A stretch of DNA of 64,000 nucleotides from Absidia repens (lineage: Eukaryota; Mucoromycota; Mucoromycetes; Mucorales; Cunninghamellaceae), in assembly GCA_002105175.1 (NCBI GenBank), contig MCGE01000011.1:806001-870000 (forward strand). Reading direction: 5' to 3'. Of this stretch, positions 46,601 to 58,491 are shown piece by piece (the stretch's first letter is position 1; every line of letters starts with the position of its first letter). The notes below the pieces were generated by a model that saw only the letters and a program-made list of their open reading frames with translations, had not been told where the DNA came from and did no database searches. The position numbers and the translations under genes were made by a program.

Positions 46601-48536
46601 ATGCCATTTTATTTGATTCAATTTGCTCAGGTAAGCCTTCTATATGCACTTGCTATTTGTACTTTACAATAGCCACTAAAATACTTTTCTTCTCTTTTTT
46701 TTTTTTAAACAAGTCTCATGATGAGTTCCGTTTACCAGAATTTGAATCTTTGGCAGTTCTGGAAAATGTGAAATACAACTACTCAAAGGATAACTATCGA
46801 CTTGACGTAAGTAAAAATACACAAACCTACCTTATCTTATACCGTAACCCAATTTGATGTTTTTTGTTTTTGTTTTTATTTTGATAATAGAATCCTTATT
46901 TCAAGGTTGAACTGGAGTCCGATGAAGATGCTCGGAAGATCGTTAAAAGATCTATCTTGGTTAAGTAAGTTGGCTCAAAACAATATCATGAAACTGTTTT
47001 CATACTAATAGAGTTTTATTTTCTCTATGATAGGAAGATTTACGAATTATGGGGTGAAGGCAAAAACTACGATGAGGTGAATGAGCAAGTAGTAGCAAAT
47101 AAGGCCAAGTGGGCGGACTATCAACATTTATCCTTTAAGTTCAGTGTATCAGCATTTGGATGGACTTTGACAGCAAAGGAACAACTGAAGATTATCAATT
47201 CTTTCTCTTACCTTGGATTTGAAGGCGATATTGATTTGAAAAATCCTCAGGTGAAATTCGGTGTCTTGGAAGATTATGAACAAGGGGCATTCCATACGCA
47301 TGACGGTAAACCTCCTTCATGCCAACATATCTATATGGGTCGCCTTGTGGCATCTGGAAGTCGCGATTTGGTACAAAAATACAATTTGAAGAAACGCCAC
47401 TACCTGGGTACAACATCGATGGATGCAGAATTATCTCTGGTAATGGCCAATCAAGCTCTTGCATCTTCTGGGAAACTAGTTTACGATCCGTTTGTTGGTA
47501 CAGGAAGCTTCTTATTCACCTGTGCTCACTTTGGCTCGTTTACAATGGGGTCTGATATTGATGGACGACAAATTCGAGGCAAATCAAAGGATCGTGGGGT
47601 GAAATCGAACATTGAACAATACAACTTACAGGGGCGTGTTCTGGACTCTTTGGTGTTTGATGTTACGAAAAATCCATGGCGATGTGATAACTGGTTGGAC
47701 GCTATTGTGACCGGTAAAGATATATAAATATAAATATATATATGCATGTATGCAAAATGGGAGATTTGAACTAACTGAAAATTTTATCCTATGCATCTTT
47801 TGTCCTTAGATCGTAAGTCTTCTTTATTTCAATTGGAATTGCTGGCTGATTTAATTTTATCTGTGAACTAATTTATTTATATATGTAAAGCTCCATATGG
47901 TGTTCGTGCTGGCGCGAAAAGATTAGGTCGTAAGGATGAAGATAAGAAACCATTGCAACTACGGTCATACGAAGGTGTCCCTATGCATTTGTAAGTACTG
48001 TGGACTTTTTTTTTTTGGGGGGGGGGTTTGATAATGAAAAATACGTAAAGTACTTACTTTTTTGTGAAACACTTAGACGTCCGGATTATTATCCTCCAAC
48101 AAAACCTTATGAAATGTCTGAAGTATTATCTGACTTGTTGGAATTCTCTGCTAAGCATCTGCGTATTGGAGGGCGCTTGGTTTACTGGTTACCAACTGTA
48201 GTGGATGAATATTCAAATACCGATGTACCTCAGCACCCCTCCATGGTTTTGATATCCAATAGCGAACAGAATTTTGGTCAATGGTCTAGACGCTTGATAA
48301 CTATGGAAAAGGTTAAACCTTGGGATGCCAACGAACATACCACTATCACTCATTCAACAGTATCAGAAGCTGCGGATGCATCAAAGTCGCTCGGTCACTA
48401 TTTGTTTAGAGAAAAGGTAATAAAGTAGTATTCAAATAGAAGACAATATGTGCCTGAATCTCACCCGTGTTTTATGCAATAGTACTTCAGCTTTGGGCGA
48501 CAAGAAGAAGAAACTCAAGAATCAACATCAAAGTAG
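46601..48536 (+). CDS. TRM11: tRNA (guanine10-N2)-methyltransferase catalytic subunit
   Basis: Methylates G10 of tRNAs with its partner Trm112. Eight exons: 46601-46630, 46714-46806, 46892-46974, 47034-47713, 47810-47812, 47891-47990, 48077-48416, 48483-48536; 460 residues (human TRMT11 has 463). The N-terminal THUMP-like region (FAQSHDEFRLPEFESL, KKIYELWGEG) is followed by the Rossmann methyltransferase: LVYDPFVGTGSFLFTCAHFG (SAM site) and the catalytic DPPYG. The DPPY motif is rebuilt only if a 3-nt exon ATC (47810-47812) is included; skipping it leaves APY. The gene starts 606 bp from the CDC7 start in a divergent pair. AATAAA near 48627. Confidence 0.93.
47810..47812 (+). other. Three-nucleotide microexon (ATC) of TRM11
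   Basis: Flanked by a full acceptor (TGTCCTTAG) and a full donor (GTAAGT). Intron sizes would be 96 and 78 nt. Joining g|atc|ct gives GAT CCT, Asp-Pro of DPPY. Confidence 0.75.
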
Positions 48537-48826
48537 TATAAATGTAGTTTAGATATTACATAGACATAGTTTTAGATATTACATAGACGTAGTTTTAGAT
48601 ATATATAGATTTTTCTTAATTTTATAAATAAACGCTCTGGCGCTCTGCTGGAGCTTTTGGAAATCTTTCGATTTATTGGGCGTCAGTATTTTTAATGAAG
48701 TATGGGGTTTGATGGGAATGGATTAGAGTCTCCGCCCTATCGCATTTTGGTGGCCAGCAACTTGGGGTTTGATCGTCGTGCTCAGCGCTTGTTAATTATG
48801 TGTGCGTTAAAAAAAACTCAATTCAG

Positions 48827-49113
48827 ACCCCGCATACATGATTTCTATTTTTTTTTTCTTCCCTTCATGAATGTCAGAATGTTATGATGGCAAGGCTCAA
48901 TGGGATACTGGCGATCTAGGATTAGTGTTAGAAATTGAATTATAGGCATTTTCAAAATGCAAAACGAACATCATGGGAACCCCTTTCAATTTGGATCTAG
49001 GATTTGGACCTGCCATTAGATTAGGATATCCAGCTTAGAGATGAGTTTCATGACCCGTCATTAGTTTGGCTTGGTGTTAGTTGTCTTAGTTTAACTCTAT
49101 ATTTGAATAAAGT
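48827..49113 (+). repeat. Interspersed core repeat, copy F (type II)
   Basis: Head ACCCCGCATACATG (E-box lost), T/C tract, GATTAGTGTTAGAAATTG, perfect hairpin GCATTTT-C-AAAATGC (48946-48960), CATCATGGGAACCCCTTTC, and a GAATAAAGTATG tail. It faces copy G tail to tail. Confidence 0.7.
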
Positions 49114-49309
49114 ATGTCCATTATTTTTACCATTAGCACCATTGGCCTCTCTCATAATATTACTGTAGTTATCATCAGCAGTATATCTCTTTATGCATTC
49201 TATATATAATAACGTTGAGCTACCCTGTTTACGCTTGTTTATACAGTACTTCAATAAAATATCTCTTTATTTTTAATCTTTTGATTCAAATCCATGTTGA
49301 GCCCTAAAT

Positions 49310-50468
49310 CAAATGTATATAGCACACCAACCACCCCCTTTACATGTTTCATACCGTCACACTGAAATACAAGTATATTGAAGTTCAAATGTTTTTGTTT
49401 TTTATTGAATATAGTTGAAAATAACAATCAATACTGAACTACATTATACTACACTGCACCAATTCACCGTATTCTAAATAACTTTTCTCTAAAAATGTCT
49501 GACGGCAACGCTCTAAAAAACTTACACCCAATTTGGTGCGGGGTTCGAACATCCTCACACGTCAAAAGATTTTGCCCTACTGGGTGTCAGGGGGAAGGTT
49601 CTTGAAGTGTGGTTTTTGATGGCATTTGTCTGTTGTACCTTAGCGGCCGGCCACCTGGGGTTTCATTTTTTGTTTTAATGTACCACATATTAAAAAAGAA
49701 AAAGAAAAAGAAAAATACTGCGCTTAATATATAGAGTATGTCCAGGCATAGTACAGGTTATGATGATGGTGGGGCTATATTGATTAATATGAATGGTGGT
49801 GTATAAATGTAGTCACCGCATTTCATATCAAGTTATCTAAAACTATCAAATAACCACTAAGGATTCATAGTCATATAAAAACTAGAAAGCAGGGCGAGTG
49901 CTCGATAGGCGAGGCTACACACATTGAATGACTCGGATTCATTTATATGATTGGTCGAACACGAATATGATTATCTTTGATAGTAAGTAATGTAAGATTA
50001 TTAACAAGTACCTGTGACATGGGTGTAAAAGGTAGTTATAGTGGGTGAACCAGAATGCAGGTGAACCGTGGGACACTTAAAACAAAACAAACAAATAAAC
50101 GTACAAACCTTCTACAATAGCGCCAATGTATACATTCAGATAAGTCAGAGGATAGTTACTCAAATGAAATATTTTATTGAAGTATATTGATAGATACTGA
50201 ATATTGGTGGGCGCATGAGGGAGAATAATGAAAGATTTGAAGAACGGTCAATACAAATCTAAAGTGACTATTGTAAAAAGGGATCTAAAGTGCTGTACAA
50301 GGCAGACAAAACATGGGAAAGAATATACATGGATATCTTTTATTGAAACAGAATAACGGTCGACACTAATCTATTGCGCGGGCTGGGAATGGTAAAAAGG
50401 AATCTTTTGTACATGACATGAGAGAGACAACTAGGGCATTTTTCATTGAAACAATAAAAAGAGATATA
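49310..50468 (-). repeat. Repeat extension left of copy G, shared with 57.46-58.49 kb
   Basis: The same blocks in the same order in both places: GGTTTCATTTT, GATTGATATGAA / GATTAATATGAA, GGCTACACACAT, CGAACANGAATATGA, then the AAGATTTGAAGAACGGTC type (GATTTGAAGAATGGTC at 58348). A local GGGTTCGAACATCC resembles a Pol III B box but has no matching A box. Confidence 0.6.
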
Positions 50469-50775
50469 TTTTATTCAGATATGGATGCAAACTATGACAA
50501 AGTAACACTAAACTACGCTAATGATGGCCTCAAAAAAGCCAACTAATGGCAATCTCAAATCCTAGATCCAAAATGAAAGGGTTTCCCCATGCAAGTTGTA
50601 ATCCCTGATCTGGAAACCCTTCTAAACTAGCCCTAACACTGGGTCAAATCCACCCAGACCGCAAAGAAGCTGAATGGTGAAGAAAAACCGAAGAAAATGG
50701 GAAGAAAGAGAGAGAGAGCGGGGAAAATAAAAAATAGCAAGAGAAAATAAAAATCCACGTGTGCGGGATTTGAAA
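50469..50775 (-). repeat. Interspersed core repeat, copy G (type I)
   Basis: TTTTATTCAG tail at 50469, ACTAAACTACGCTAATG, GAAAGGGTTTCCCCATG and GTAATCCCTGATCTGG, AAACCCTTCTAAACTAG (8-bp stem intact), head ATCCACGTGTGCGGG (CACGTG intact). Confidence 0.75.
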
Positions 50776-51470
50776 TGCTTTCAGTTAGGATTTCGGATTC
50801 GATGTTTTTTTTATAACAATCAATACCATACAATATCATCAATATGTTTGGCCTTTTTCTCATGATGTCAACCGATACCATTCATTAACGGCAGAATGGT
50901 TGTTCTCTTCTCTTGATACCTTTGCACGTAAGATCGAGCAATTTGACCTAGTTTAGTTAATCCCTTTACTGTTGAATAGTTTGTCACTTCACCGTACGAT
51001 AGCTTACCCTCTTTGATTGAACTAGTTTATCTTGTGTCAAGTTTATTTTACAACAAAATAGTTTCACACTCCCACACACTTAGGCACATACCAAATAGCC
51101 ATAAATTGTAAGATGTCATTATACAAGCATCAGACCAGCTTAGATTAGTTGACATAGTTTATACCCACATCTGAATAAAATGTGCCTTCTCTCATACATT
51201 TTGCTTGTGTTGACAAATGACTATACAGTACCCACACTGTGTTTAGTGTATGTACGTGTTAGAAAAAGAAAGCTGAAATATATATATGTGTGTATGTATC
51301 TGCCAAAAAAAAAAAATTAGGTGTGAGGCGACTGCAGTCAATCAAAGTGGTCAGCGCTCTGTCTAATGTGCTGTACTGGGATTCTAAAGTGCGAGGGATT
51401 TCATAAATGGTTTCAGAAAATGGAATATCCTTAGCATTTTAGGTAGACCCAGTCTTTTTTTTTTTTTTTT
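50776..51470. repeat. Repeat extension right of copy G, shared with 58.79-59.38 kb
   Basis: Shared blocks such as CCTCTTTGATTGAACTAG and the AGTTTATACCCACATCTGAATAAAA-like tail (51161-51182) show that the duplicated unit continues past the core head. That tail looks like the end of a decayed plus-strand core, so two units may be arranged head to head. Confidence 0.55.
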
Positions 51471-51754
51471 TTAACTGCGCCGTACTGTGTAGAGTATAAT
51501 AACTATACCGTAATGACTGGGGAGATTTATTTGAGGAACCAATGACAATACCAGGCTATCATACGTAGCAAAAAATAAATAAATTGGAAAATAACAAAAT
51601 AATTCATTTTTCAAGTGCTTCATGTTCAATATGTAAAATAACTTTATTGAATATCATAACGAAATATAAACTAAATAAGAGACACAACAACAAATATGGC
51701 AGAGTTTGTAGCTATTTCTAAGGATGAGACTAAAAAAGGGGAGGGGAAAGGGGA

Positions 51755-53756
51755 TCACAGATGCCGATCGCCGGATGCTATTCTACTTGATTTTGCCAAT
51801 GACGAAGATGCAAATGGTGGATACTGGGCTGATGAGGATTGTTGTGCCAACGAACGTAACAATGCTGGAGGCCGAGAGGAATATGGACGTTGGTAATCAG
51901 ACAATGAGTTGTTATTGATACTGTTGTTGGGATTGTTGCTGCTGCTATTTGATGCGTCGGCTGGTTGGGCACGCCGTTTTTTGGCACTTTCCTTGAGTTT
52001 TTCCCATCTTTCTCGATATTTGTTCATCAAAACTTGTTGCTTATCAAGTTGATCCTTGAGCCGTTTGTTTTCATCTTCTGTATCCTTCAACCGAGTCACT
52101 AAAAAAATAAAAATAAATAAAAATAAAAGAATAAAGCAAGGACTGTATCATTCTTTGTTGTCTTGTTATAATATGTCCGTTTTACCTAATTCCGCCGTGC
52201 TTCCATTTGTAGTTTGATTCATGCCTGGATGTCTTGGATAGCTATTGTGTGTAGCACTGGCATTGATTCCGCTATTTCCAAGTAAGGCAACAGAAGAAGA
52301 CCGCATTGATGTTGATTCATGAGTTTGCATAATTCGTTTGGCTTGCCGCTGGACATCGTTGCGAAACTGTAATATACTGCTTTTAAGCATGTTTCTTTCT
52401 TCCGCTGTCTGTGTAGTTAAAAAAAACAAAAAAACATAGAAGTTAGTATATAGATATGAATTTTTTTTTCTAACCGTTACCTTTTCGAGTGATTGAACCT
52501 GGCGAGATAGCTGTTCAACACGACGCCTTAGTTGTTCATTTTGCATCTGTAGTGTTTCCATATCTTGGTCCTTAAATGTGTTTGATGAAGAAAGAGTAGT
52601 GTCGCCTTGGTTGTCGGGTACGAAGAAAAAAGATTCCATCATTGCTGAAGCATCCATGATGTTGTCGTTGTCACTATCAGGAGGAGGACTATTGGGGCCA
52701 TCGGCAACGAGTAGCTTTTGTTGATAAGGAGTTGGAACATCATCTTCATTGAGAGGGGCTGATGCAAATGCTACAGGGTTTGATAACTGATCCACCAAGG
52801 TTTCCACCACTCGCAAAAATTTATTAAATGGATCTGAAGCGTCATCATCGGCATCATACTTGTACATGCCATTTTTTTTTAAAAAATAAAAGCGAAGCAT
52901 GATTTATCTTTAGTACACAGTCAAGCTAATGTTCATTCTTACTTTTTTTATTACTTACATTGTCAGTCGATAATAAAGCATATGATTCACCAATAGAGCC
53001 ATTGTGTGATGATTCATTGACCTTTTTCTTGTCTATCCTTCCTAGTAAAGATAAACCGTTACCAGTAGTCTGACATGTCATTCCCGGCAATGCATTTGAA
53101 AGTCCACGCATATTGATGTCGTTTTTTCCCAGGCCATTATGATTGTTGATACCAACTAAATGATCAGATATTGATTGTTGATTGTAGACAATATCTACCG
53201 GCGTTCCCGTTTGTTGTTGTTGCTGTTTTGGTTGTCCGGGTAGTTCCTGCTCTTCCTGCTGCTGTAGGTGCCGTTGTTGTTTTTCCAGTTGCTCTTGTTC
53301 AGACTTGAGTTTGGCTACTTTGCGTTCATGCTCCTTTATTTTTCTTGTGTGGTTAGATATAAGTAGCCTTAAAGATTTTCCAGTCTATCAAATAGGTTGT
53401 AATTGGTAATGAGTGTGTGAAGTATAGAATGAAAGACCTGTTTGTCGGCAGACTTACTTCAGCATCTTGAGTATATTCCAAGGATTTCCGAAATTGTTCT
53501 GAGTCATATGTTTGATAATAAAACATGAGAGAAGGTAGAAACTTACATATGCCTTCACATAGTATATGTGTTTTACCTGCAGCGTTCTGATGGGCTTCAA
53601 TGGCCTTTGACCAAAGTTCTCTGTCTTCGTATTCTTCGGCAGCATTGGCATAGGCGTGCCCCTATAAAAAATAAGAAAAATCGGTAAGTTCATATCGAAA
53701 AACCTGAAGAGTCATTGGTGTGTTTTTACTGAATTGACTGGTGCTTCTGAGTTCAT
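51755..53756 (-). CDS. MIT-like helical domain plus coiled-coil protein (NRBF2/Atg38-like?)
   Basis: Seven exons (53756-53730, 53661-53577, 53498-53458, 53384-52959, 52858-52481, 52408-52186, 52098-51755) give 507 residues. Residues about 8-70 (GHAYANAAEEYEDRELWSKA then IEAHQNAAEQFRKSLEY) are a helical repeat of the MIT kind, where 'A..A...e...y..Ai..h..Aa..f..al' is typical. Two coiled coils follow, ISNHTRKIKEHERKVAKLKS and METLQMQNEQLRRRVEQL, with acidic and Ser/Asn-rich linkers and a third helix near the C-terminus (TRLKDTEDENKRLKDQLD). The MIT plus coiled-coil plan is that of NRBF2/Atg38, a subunit of the autophagy PI3-kinase complex, but the protein is longer and I cannot confirm it. The Gln-rich block (residues about 130-150) is repeat-encoded. 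Confidence 0.6.
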
Positions 53757-53978
53757 TGCTTGAAGTAAATGTGTAAGTTATATAAACAAAAGACATATGA
53801 AGAGGTAAGTTGAAGGGCACATAAAAAATGGAAAAAAAAAATGTGAAGGAAAAGCAAGACGGAGTTCAAATAAGCAAAAAAAAACTGGCATGTTTAAAGA
53901 GGTAAATGCATTCATTTTTATTGAATATATTTGAAAATAAAGAATATGGGGAGTAAAAGAAACGTATCAACTAACTAA

Positions 53979-55626
53979 TTACTTGACCACCATACCAGCT
54001 TTGAAAAGGTTCATTCGTACCATAAGAGCCTTTGCAGTCTTTTCATATTCCGCACCAAGAGCAAATGACTGGTCAACTGCTCGTTTTCGTTGATCTTGTC
54101 TTTTGGAGTATAGGATCTATAATAATAAAATTTTAGTCAATTTCCGGAAAACGGTTATATATTTTCAACATTACCTTTTCATTACTATCTATTCTTGCAG
54201 ATATATATCTTTTGTGTCCAATAAGACGTACAAGTTCAGATTCCAATTTTCCAGTAGTAATGTTAAAGGCGAAAGCCATCTTGTGCATATCAATGATAGA
54301 GTACGGAATACAATATTGTACCATTCCTTTCTCCTTAATACATTGAAATATAGTGTCGATATGCTTATTCAAATAAAGATCCAGTTTCCAGTCACCCTAT
54401 ATGCAAAAAAAAGAGACACAATTACAGGATTAGTGTCCAATTTTTACTTCTTAGTATTTAATATGAGGGTTGTTACTTACAAGATAGTTTTCAATTAAAG
54501 CAAAGCAGGATGCATATTCTGAGGCTTGAAAATGTTCCATAATTTCCCGTATATGAGGTACCAGGTCCAAAAAACCACGAAAAGCCATGTTGGTCTTGAT
54601 GAGATCTTGTAACTGAGGTCGATCAAAAGAAGCCATCGCACACAGACCTCCATAAATTGCCACATCACTCGGGGACATAATGTCGGCAATAGTATGACTT
54701 GATTCCAATGCCACATTTTGAGTCAAAAGTTGCGCCACAGCTTGATATTGATTGGAACCATTGATGAATAATGCAGAAATAGCTTGATAACAGCTCAATC
54801 TTGACAATGTGTTGACCGTGTTCTGTATTTGGCATGTAGATATTGCGCGTATAATATAAGAATGGGCATTTAAATGGCGATTTTCTTCGGAATAGATCTA
54901 CAGTGAATGTTATTGTATGAGTAAGAATAATATAGTCAGCATATTGTCATACATATCTGTCGTTTTTCTTACCTTGATCATATTGAAGCATATGTCCATA
55001 ATACTTTTACTTGTGGTGCAGTATTTCCTTGCTCTTTCATAGCACTTTGTGGCTTCATACATATTTCCAACATTGTAATGATATTCACCAAGTTTCATTT
55101 GAGCAGCCTAATAGGCATAAAGAAGGTATATGAGTTACCCACAGTGTGACATAGTTTGCAAGTACATACATATACACACATATTCACACACACATCTTTA
55201 TACATATGCTATTCAACTTACTCTGATGCTTTCCTTGACCATACTTTTTACTTGATTGTTGAGCTCCCTTTCGAGTTGTTCCAAGGTGAGTTTGTTTTTC
55301 TTTGAGGTCGTTTTCACCCATACCTTATCGACTTCCACAGTGGACTTTGATTGTCGAGTCAGAGCTGTATTAATTTTCTTGACAGAGGCCTCATATAGTT
55401 TAATATTACTGGTAGCATTCTTGATTTCGTTGATGGCAAAGTGATATGCTTCGACTTGCAAGCTGGGACAATGGCGTGCTATAAACAAAGCGCGCTTAAA
55501 ACGTGTATGTCCTATAGACAATAAAATAAAACAAAGTGAGTGATTATCATGTACACGTAGTTTTCAAAGTATACCTTTGTACGAGTTGATATAGGAATCA
55601 AAGTCAAAGTTGATTAACGTGGCCAT
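53979..55626 (-). CDS. CSN1: COP9 signalosome subunit 1 (PCI domain)
   Basis: Subunit of the complex that removes Nedd8 from cullins. Six exons: 55626-55575, 55511-55222, 55107-54973, 54897-54481, 54396-54175, 54116-53979; 417 residues. The N-terminus MATLINFDFDSYINSYKGHTRFKRALFIA and the helical repeats (GEYHYNVGNMYEATKCYERA) are typical of CSN1/Rpn7. The PCI domain is in the second half: GDWKLDLYLNKHIDTIFQCI ... AFAFNITTGKLESELVRLI, where the winged helix begins. The C-terminus is short (KALMVRMNLFKAGMVVK). Rpn7 is the main alternative; the 'R.GHTRFKRALFIARHCP' start favours CSN1. It is divergent from the YEATS gene, 353 bp apart. Confidence 0.87.
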
Positions 55627-55979
55627 ATTATTTGGATATATATATTTATAAAGTGAATAAAAACGACCTGTAAACTCTGTGGGTGCTTTTATTTCAGATT
55701 TGGAAATTTGTCCAAATCAATTAAAACGCAGATACCGGCAAGTTCTTTTTTATTTTTTGTATTTTTTTTTTTTTTTATCCAATCCGGTTTTTGTTTCTTT
55801 TTATTGCCTTCACCCTCACTCATTTATTTGACCCATCACATCTTTTCATATCTTTATTCATCAACTTTCAAAGTCTCAACATTTACACTTATACGGTTTT
55901 GGCTATCCACCTTGGGCATATCTTACACCTTCTTTATATACTTCATATTATTCATACCTAACGTTTCATTCGATCTGAC

Positions 55980-57338
55980 ATGGTGAGTGATCTATATATG
56001 CTCAGAAATTCGTTACTCATATTTTCTTTTGACTTACGGTATGAAAGGGAAGCAATCTTTATCAACAAGTGAAAATATCCTGCGAGAGCTCGTGGACTTC
56101 TCAACAAGACGCTGATGGCAACACATTACGCAGTTGGAAAGTGACCTTGGCGGCGGTGGACGATGGAAAGGAAGTACCTGGAAAATTACAAGCCATGCTG
56201 GATCATGTCGAATATATTTTACATCCCACTTTTTTCAACCCACGAAGAGGTAAGACACCACGACTCCTACTTCAATGTATCTTAAGCATAGGGCTTTACT
56301 TACTCTCAATTCGATGTATCATATTAGAGGTCAAGGATGAACCTTATCTGCTCAAGGAAGAAGGCTGGGGCGAATTTGATCTAAGAATTATGCTACACTT
56401 TGCAGATGACTTTGCACCAAGGGAAATCATTGTATTTGATCTCAACTTTAGGGAACCGAAGTACTCCAAAACACATGTCGTCGTAAGTAATCACAAAAGA
56501 ACTTGGCTTGAAGACATATTATATTCACAGACTTTTTTTTTCATTTGTTTTAGACGTTTAGTGATGTCTCGGCGGAAGTAGCGTCGTACCTTGAATCTCT
56601 CAAGGACATTGGCAAGGAATCCTCGCACCGAGACGCGAAAAAGAAGCTACCCACCTTACAAAATGATCAAGACAACAATAACAACCAACACCGGCTCTCC
56701 AATGACCACAATTACAGCGACGACGAACTCTCATTACCAGCAGCATCCACATCACCATTATCACCAGCTCCACCGGCATTATCACCAGCCAGTGATCTTT
56801 CAATACCACAACAGGACTTTGATCAAATATCGCCAGTATCAGAATCGCACAACTTGAATGGAATGATGGAAAATGAAGTGAATCATCAACACAATGGACA
56901 TCACCGTCGACAGGATTTGTTAGATCGGGACAAGGACGACGAGGACAATGTAGAAGATGAAGTATTGACGGCAAGCGACATTGAGCATTTGAACACAATC
57001 CATTATCGAAATCACGATGACGCTACATGCCGAGCTTGGGATATACCAGAACAGTTTAATATGGTGGAATTGGCTCGACGACTATCACTATTATCTGACA
57101 CCCAAGCTGATAAGCTATATGCTCTCGTTCAAAAACATCAAACAGGCTCAATGGCTGTGGATCAAAAAAATGGTAATATATAAAGAGAAACTCATCTTAT
57201 TATGTGTACTACCATCACTCATCCTTATATTTTCTAGATCAACTGACAATGGATCTGTATTCATTGGGTGCACCCCTTTTGACACTTATTTGGAAATTCA
57301 CTGAAAAGATTTATGGAAACGAAATGGACGAAGACTGA
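55980..57338 (+). CDS. YEATS-domain protein, TAF14/AF9 type
   Basis: Reader of acetylated/crotonylated histone lysines, found in TFIID, TFIIF and chromatin complexes in yeast (Taf14). Five exons: 55980-55982, 56048-56249, 56328-56482, 56554-57172, 57238-57338; 359 residues. The YEATS domain at residues about 1-120 has VEYILHPTFFNPRR, KEEGWGEFDLRIMLHF (the Trp-Gly-Glu-Phe aromatic pocket)  and IIVFDLNFREPKYSK. An Asp/Asn/Pro-rich linker follows. The C-terminal ET-like helical domain (NMVELARRLSLLSDTQADKL ... TMDLYSLGAPLLTLIW) binds short motifs in partner proteins. The first exon contributes only the ATG, with a strong GTGAGT donor, and the next in-frame Met is well inside the YEATS fold. Confidence 0.9.
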
Positions 57339-57459
57339 ACATAGTATAGCATTATCATTAGGATAGATTTTTACTTTTTCTTTTTTTTTTTTTTTTGTAT
57401 CATTTGGTGATCTATTACTTCAATAAAATATTGCTTTTAATCGTCCCACATTTGACCTC
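57339..57459. other. 3' UTR of the YEATS gene
   Basis: T run at 57379-57396 and AATAAAATA at 57422, as in other genes here. Confidence 0.5.
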
Positions 57460-58491
57460 TTCATGTCTATGATATTCTATACACAAATCGGGCAAAATTT
57501 GTGCTTTTTATTTCCCCAGCACCCCCCCAAAAACAATCACTATTATTATATAGGGTGCAGTGCTGCAAGTTTTTATATTCGACTTTTAAACATTTTCACA
57601 CACTTGTAAAAAATTGATTTACTTCGTGAAAGGGGAGGTTGTTGGGATATGGCTTTTGATGAAGCCAGACAAATTCTTTGCCATTTTAAAATTAGGTAGG
57701 TGGTCCCTTGTGCTCAACTGGTTTCATTTTGGGCTTCATTTTTTTTATTATATTACGTGCTGAAAAGAGAATTAAATAGCGACCTGAATATATATAAATA
57801 TAATATGTCTAGTCTGTTAGATATTACGCTAACGACATTTGTCTTCGTTGATTGATATGAACGGTAGAGCGGGAATACTGTCGTGTTTCATATAAAGTGA
57901 CCTAGACTTGCCAACCAGTCGTTAGATCTCTGGGTAGGGGGGGGGCGGGTTATTTCAAGCAGGCATAGATAAGCTAAAAAAGTGGAAAATACTCTATTGC
58001 AGTGGCTACACACATATTACGGCCTGGATTCATATATATATATAATAGTTCGAACAGGAATATGACTATATGTGATTGTAAGTGATTCTAAAATTGCCAA
58101 CACGTTCATACGATACTGAGTGAAAAGTATTCATATTGGATGAACAGCCAAGCGAGTGTTGGGAGTGATATTCACAAGAAAGCTAAAATAGTGGCATTAT
58201 TCATTATACAATGTATCATAGGATGGTTAATAAAAGTTTATTAAAACATTTTGGTAAATACTAAAATTGAAGACGAGGGGTTCATTGTAATTAGTGATTC
58301 AATGTAAGGATCTATTGGGGGAAGCATGAGGAAGATCATTGTGCGATTTGAAGAATGGTCAACATTAATCTACCGGGGGGGGGATTGTAAAATGGGAGCT
58401 AATAAATAACGATGACCGTAGGAAAAAAGAGATCAACCTGAGAGGGACTAATGGGATACTTTTCATTGAAGTATATAAAATGAGAGACATG
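57460..58491 (-). repeat. Repeat extension left of copy H
   Basis: Partner of 49.3-50.47 kb (shared ordered blocks listed there). G-rich runs (57938-57949, 58376-58383) are unusual for this AT-rich window. Confidence 0.6.

Noticed and set aside
49541..49554. GGGTTCGAACATCC as a Pol III B box, suggesting a tRNA-derived SINE
   Set aside because: No A box at the right distance and the T-arm does not pair; the equivalent region near 57.55 kb lacks the motif.
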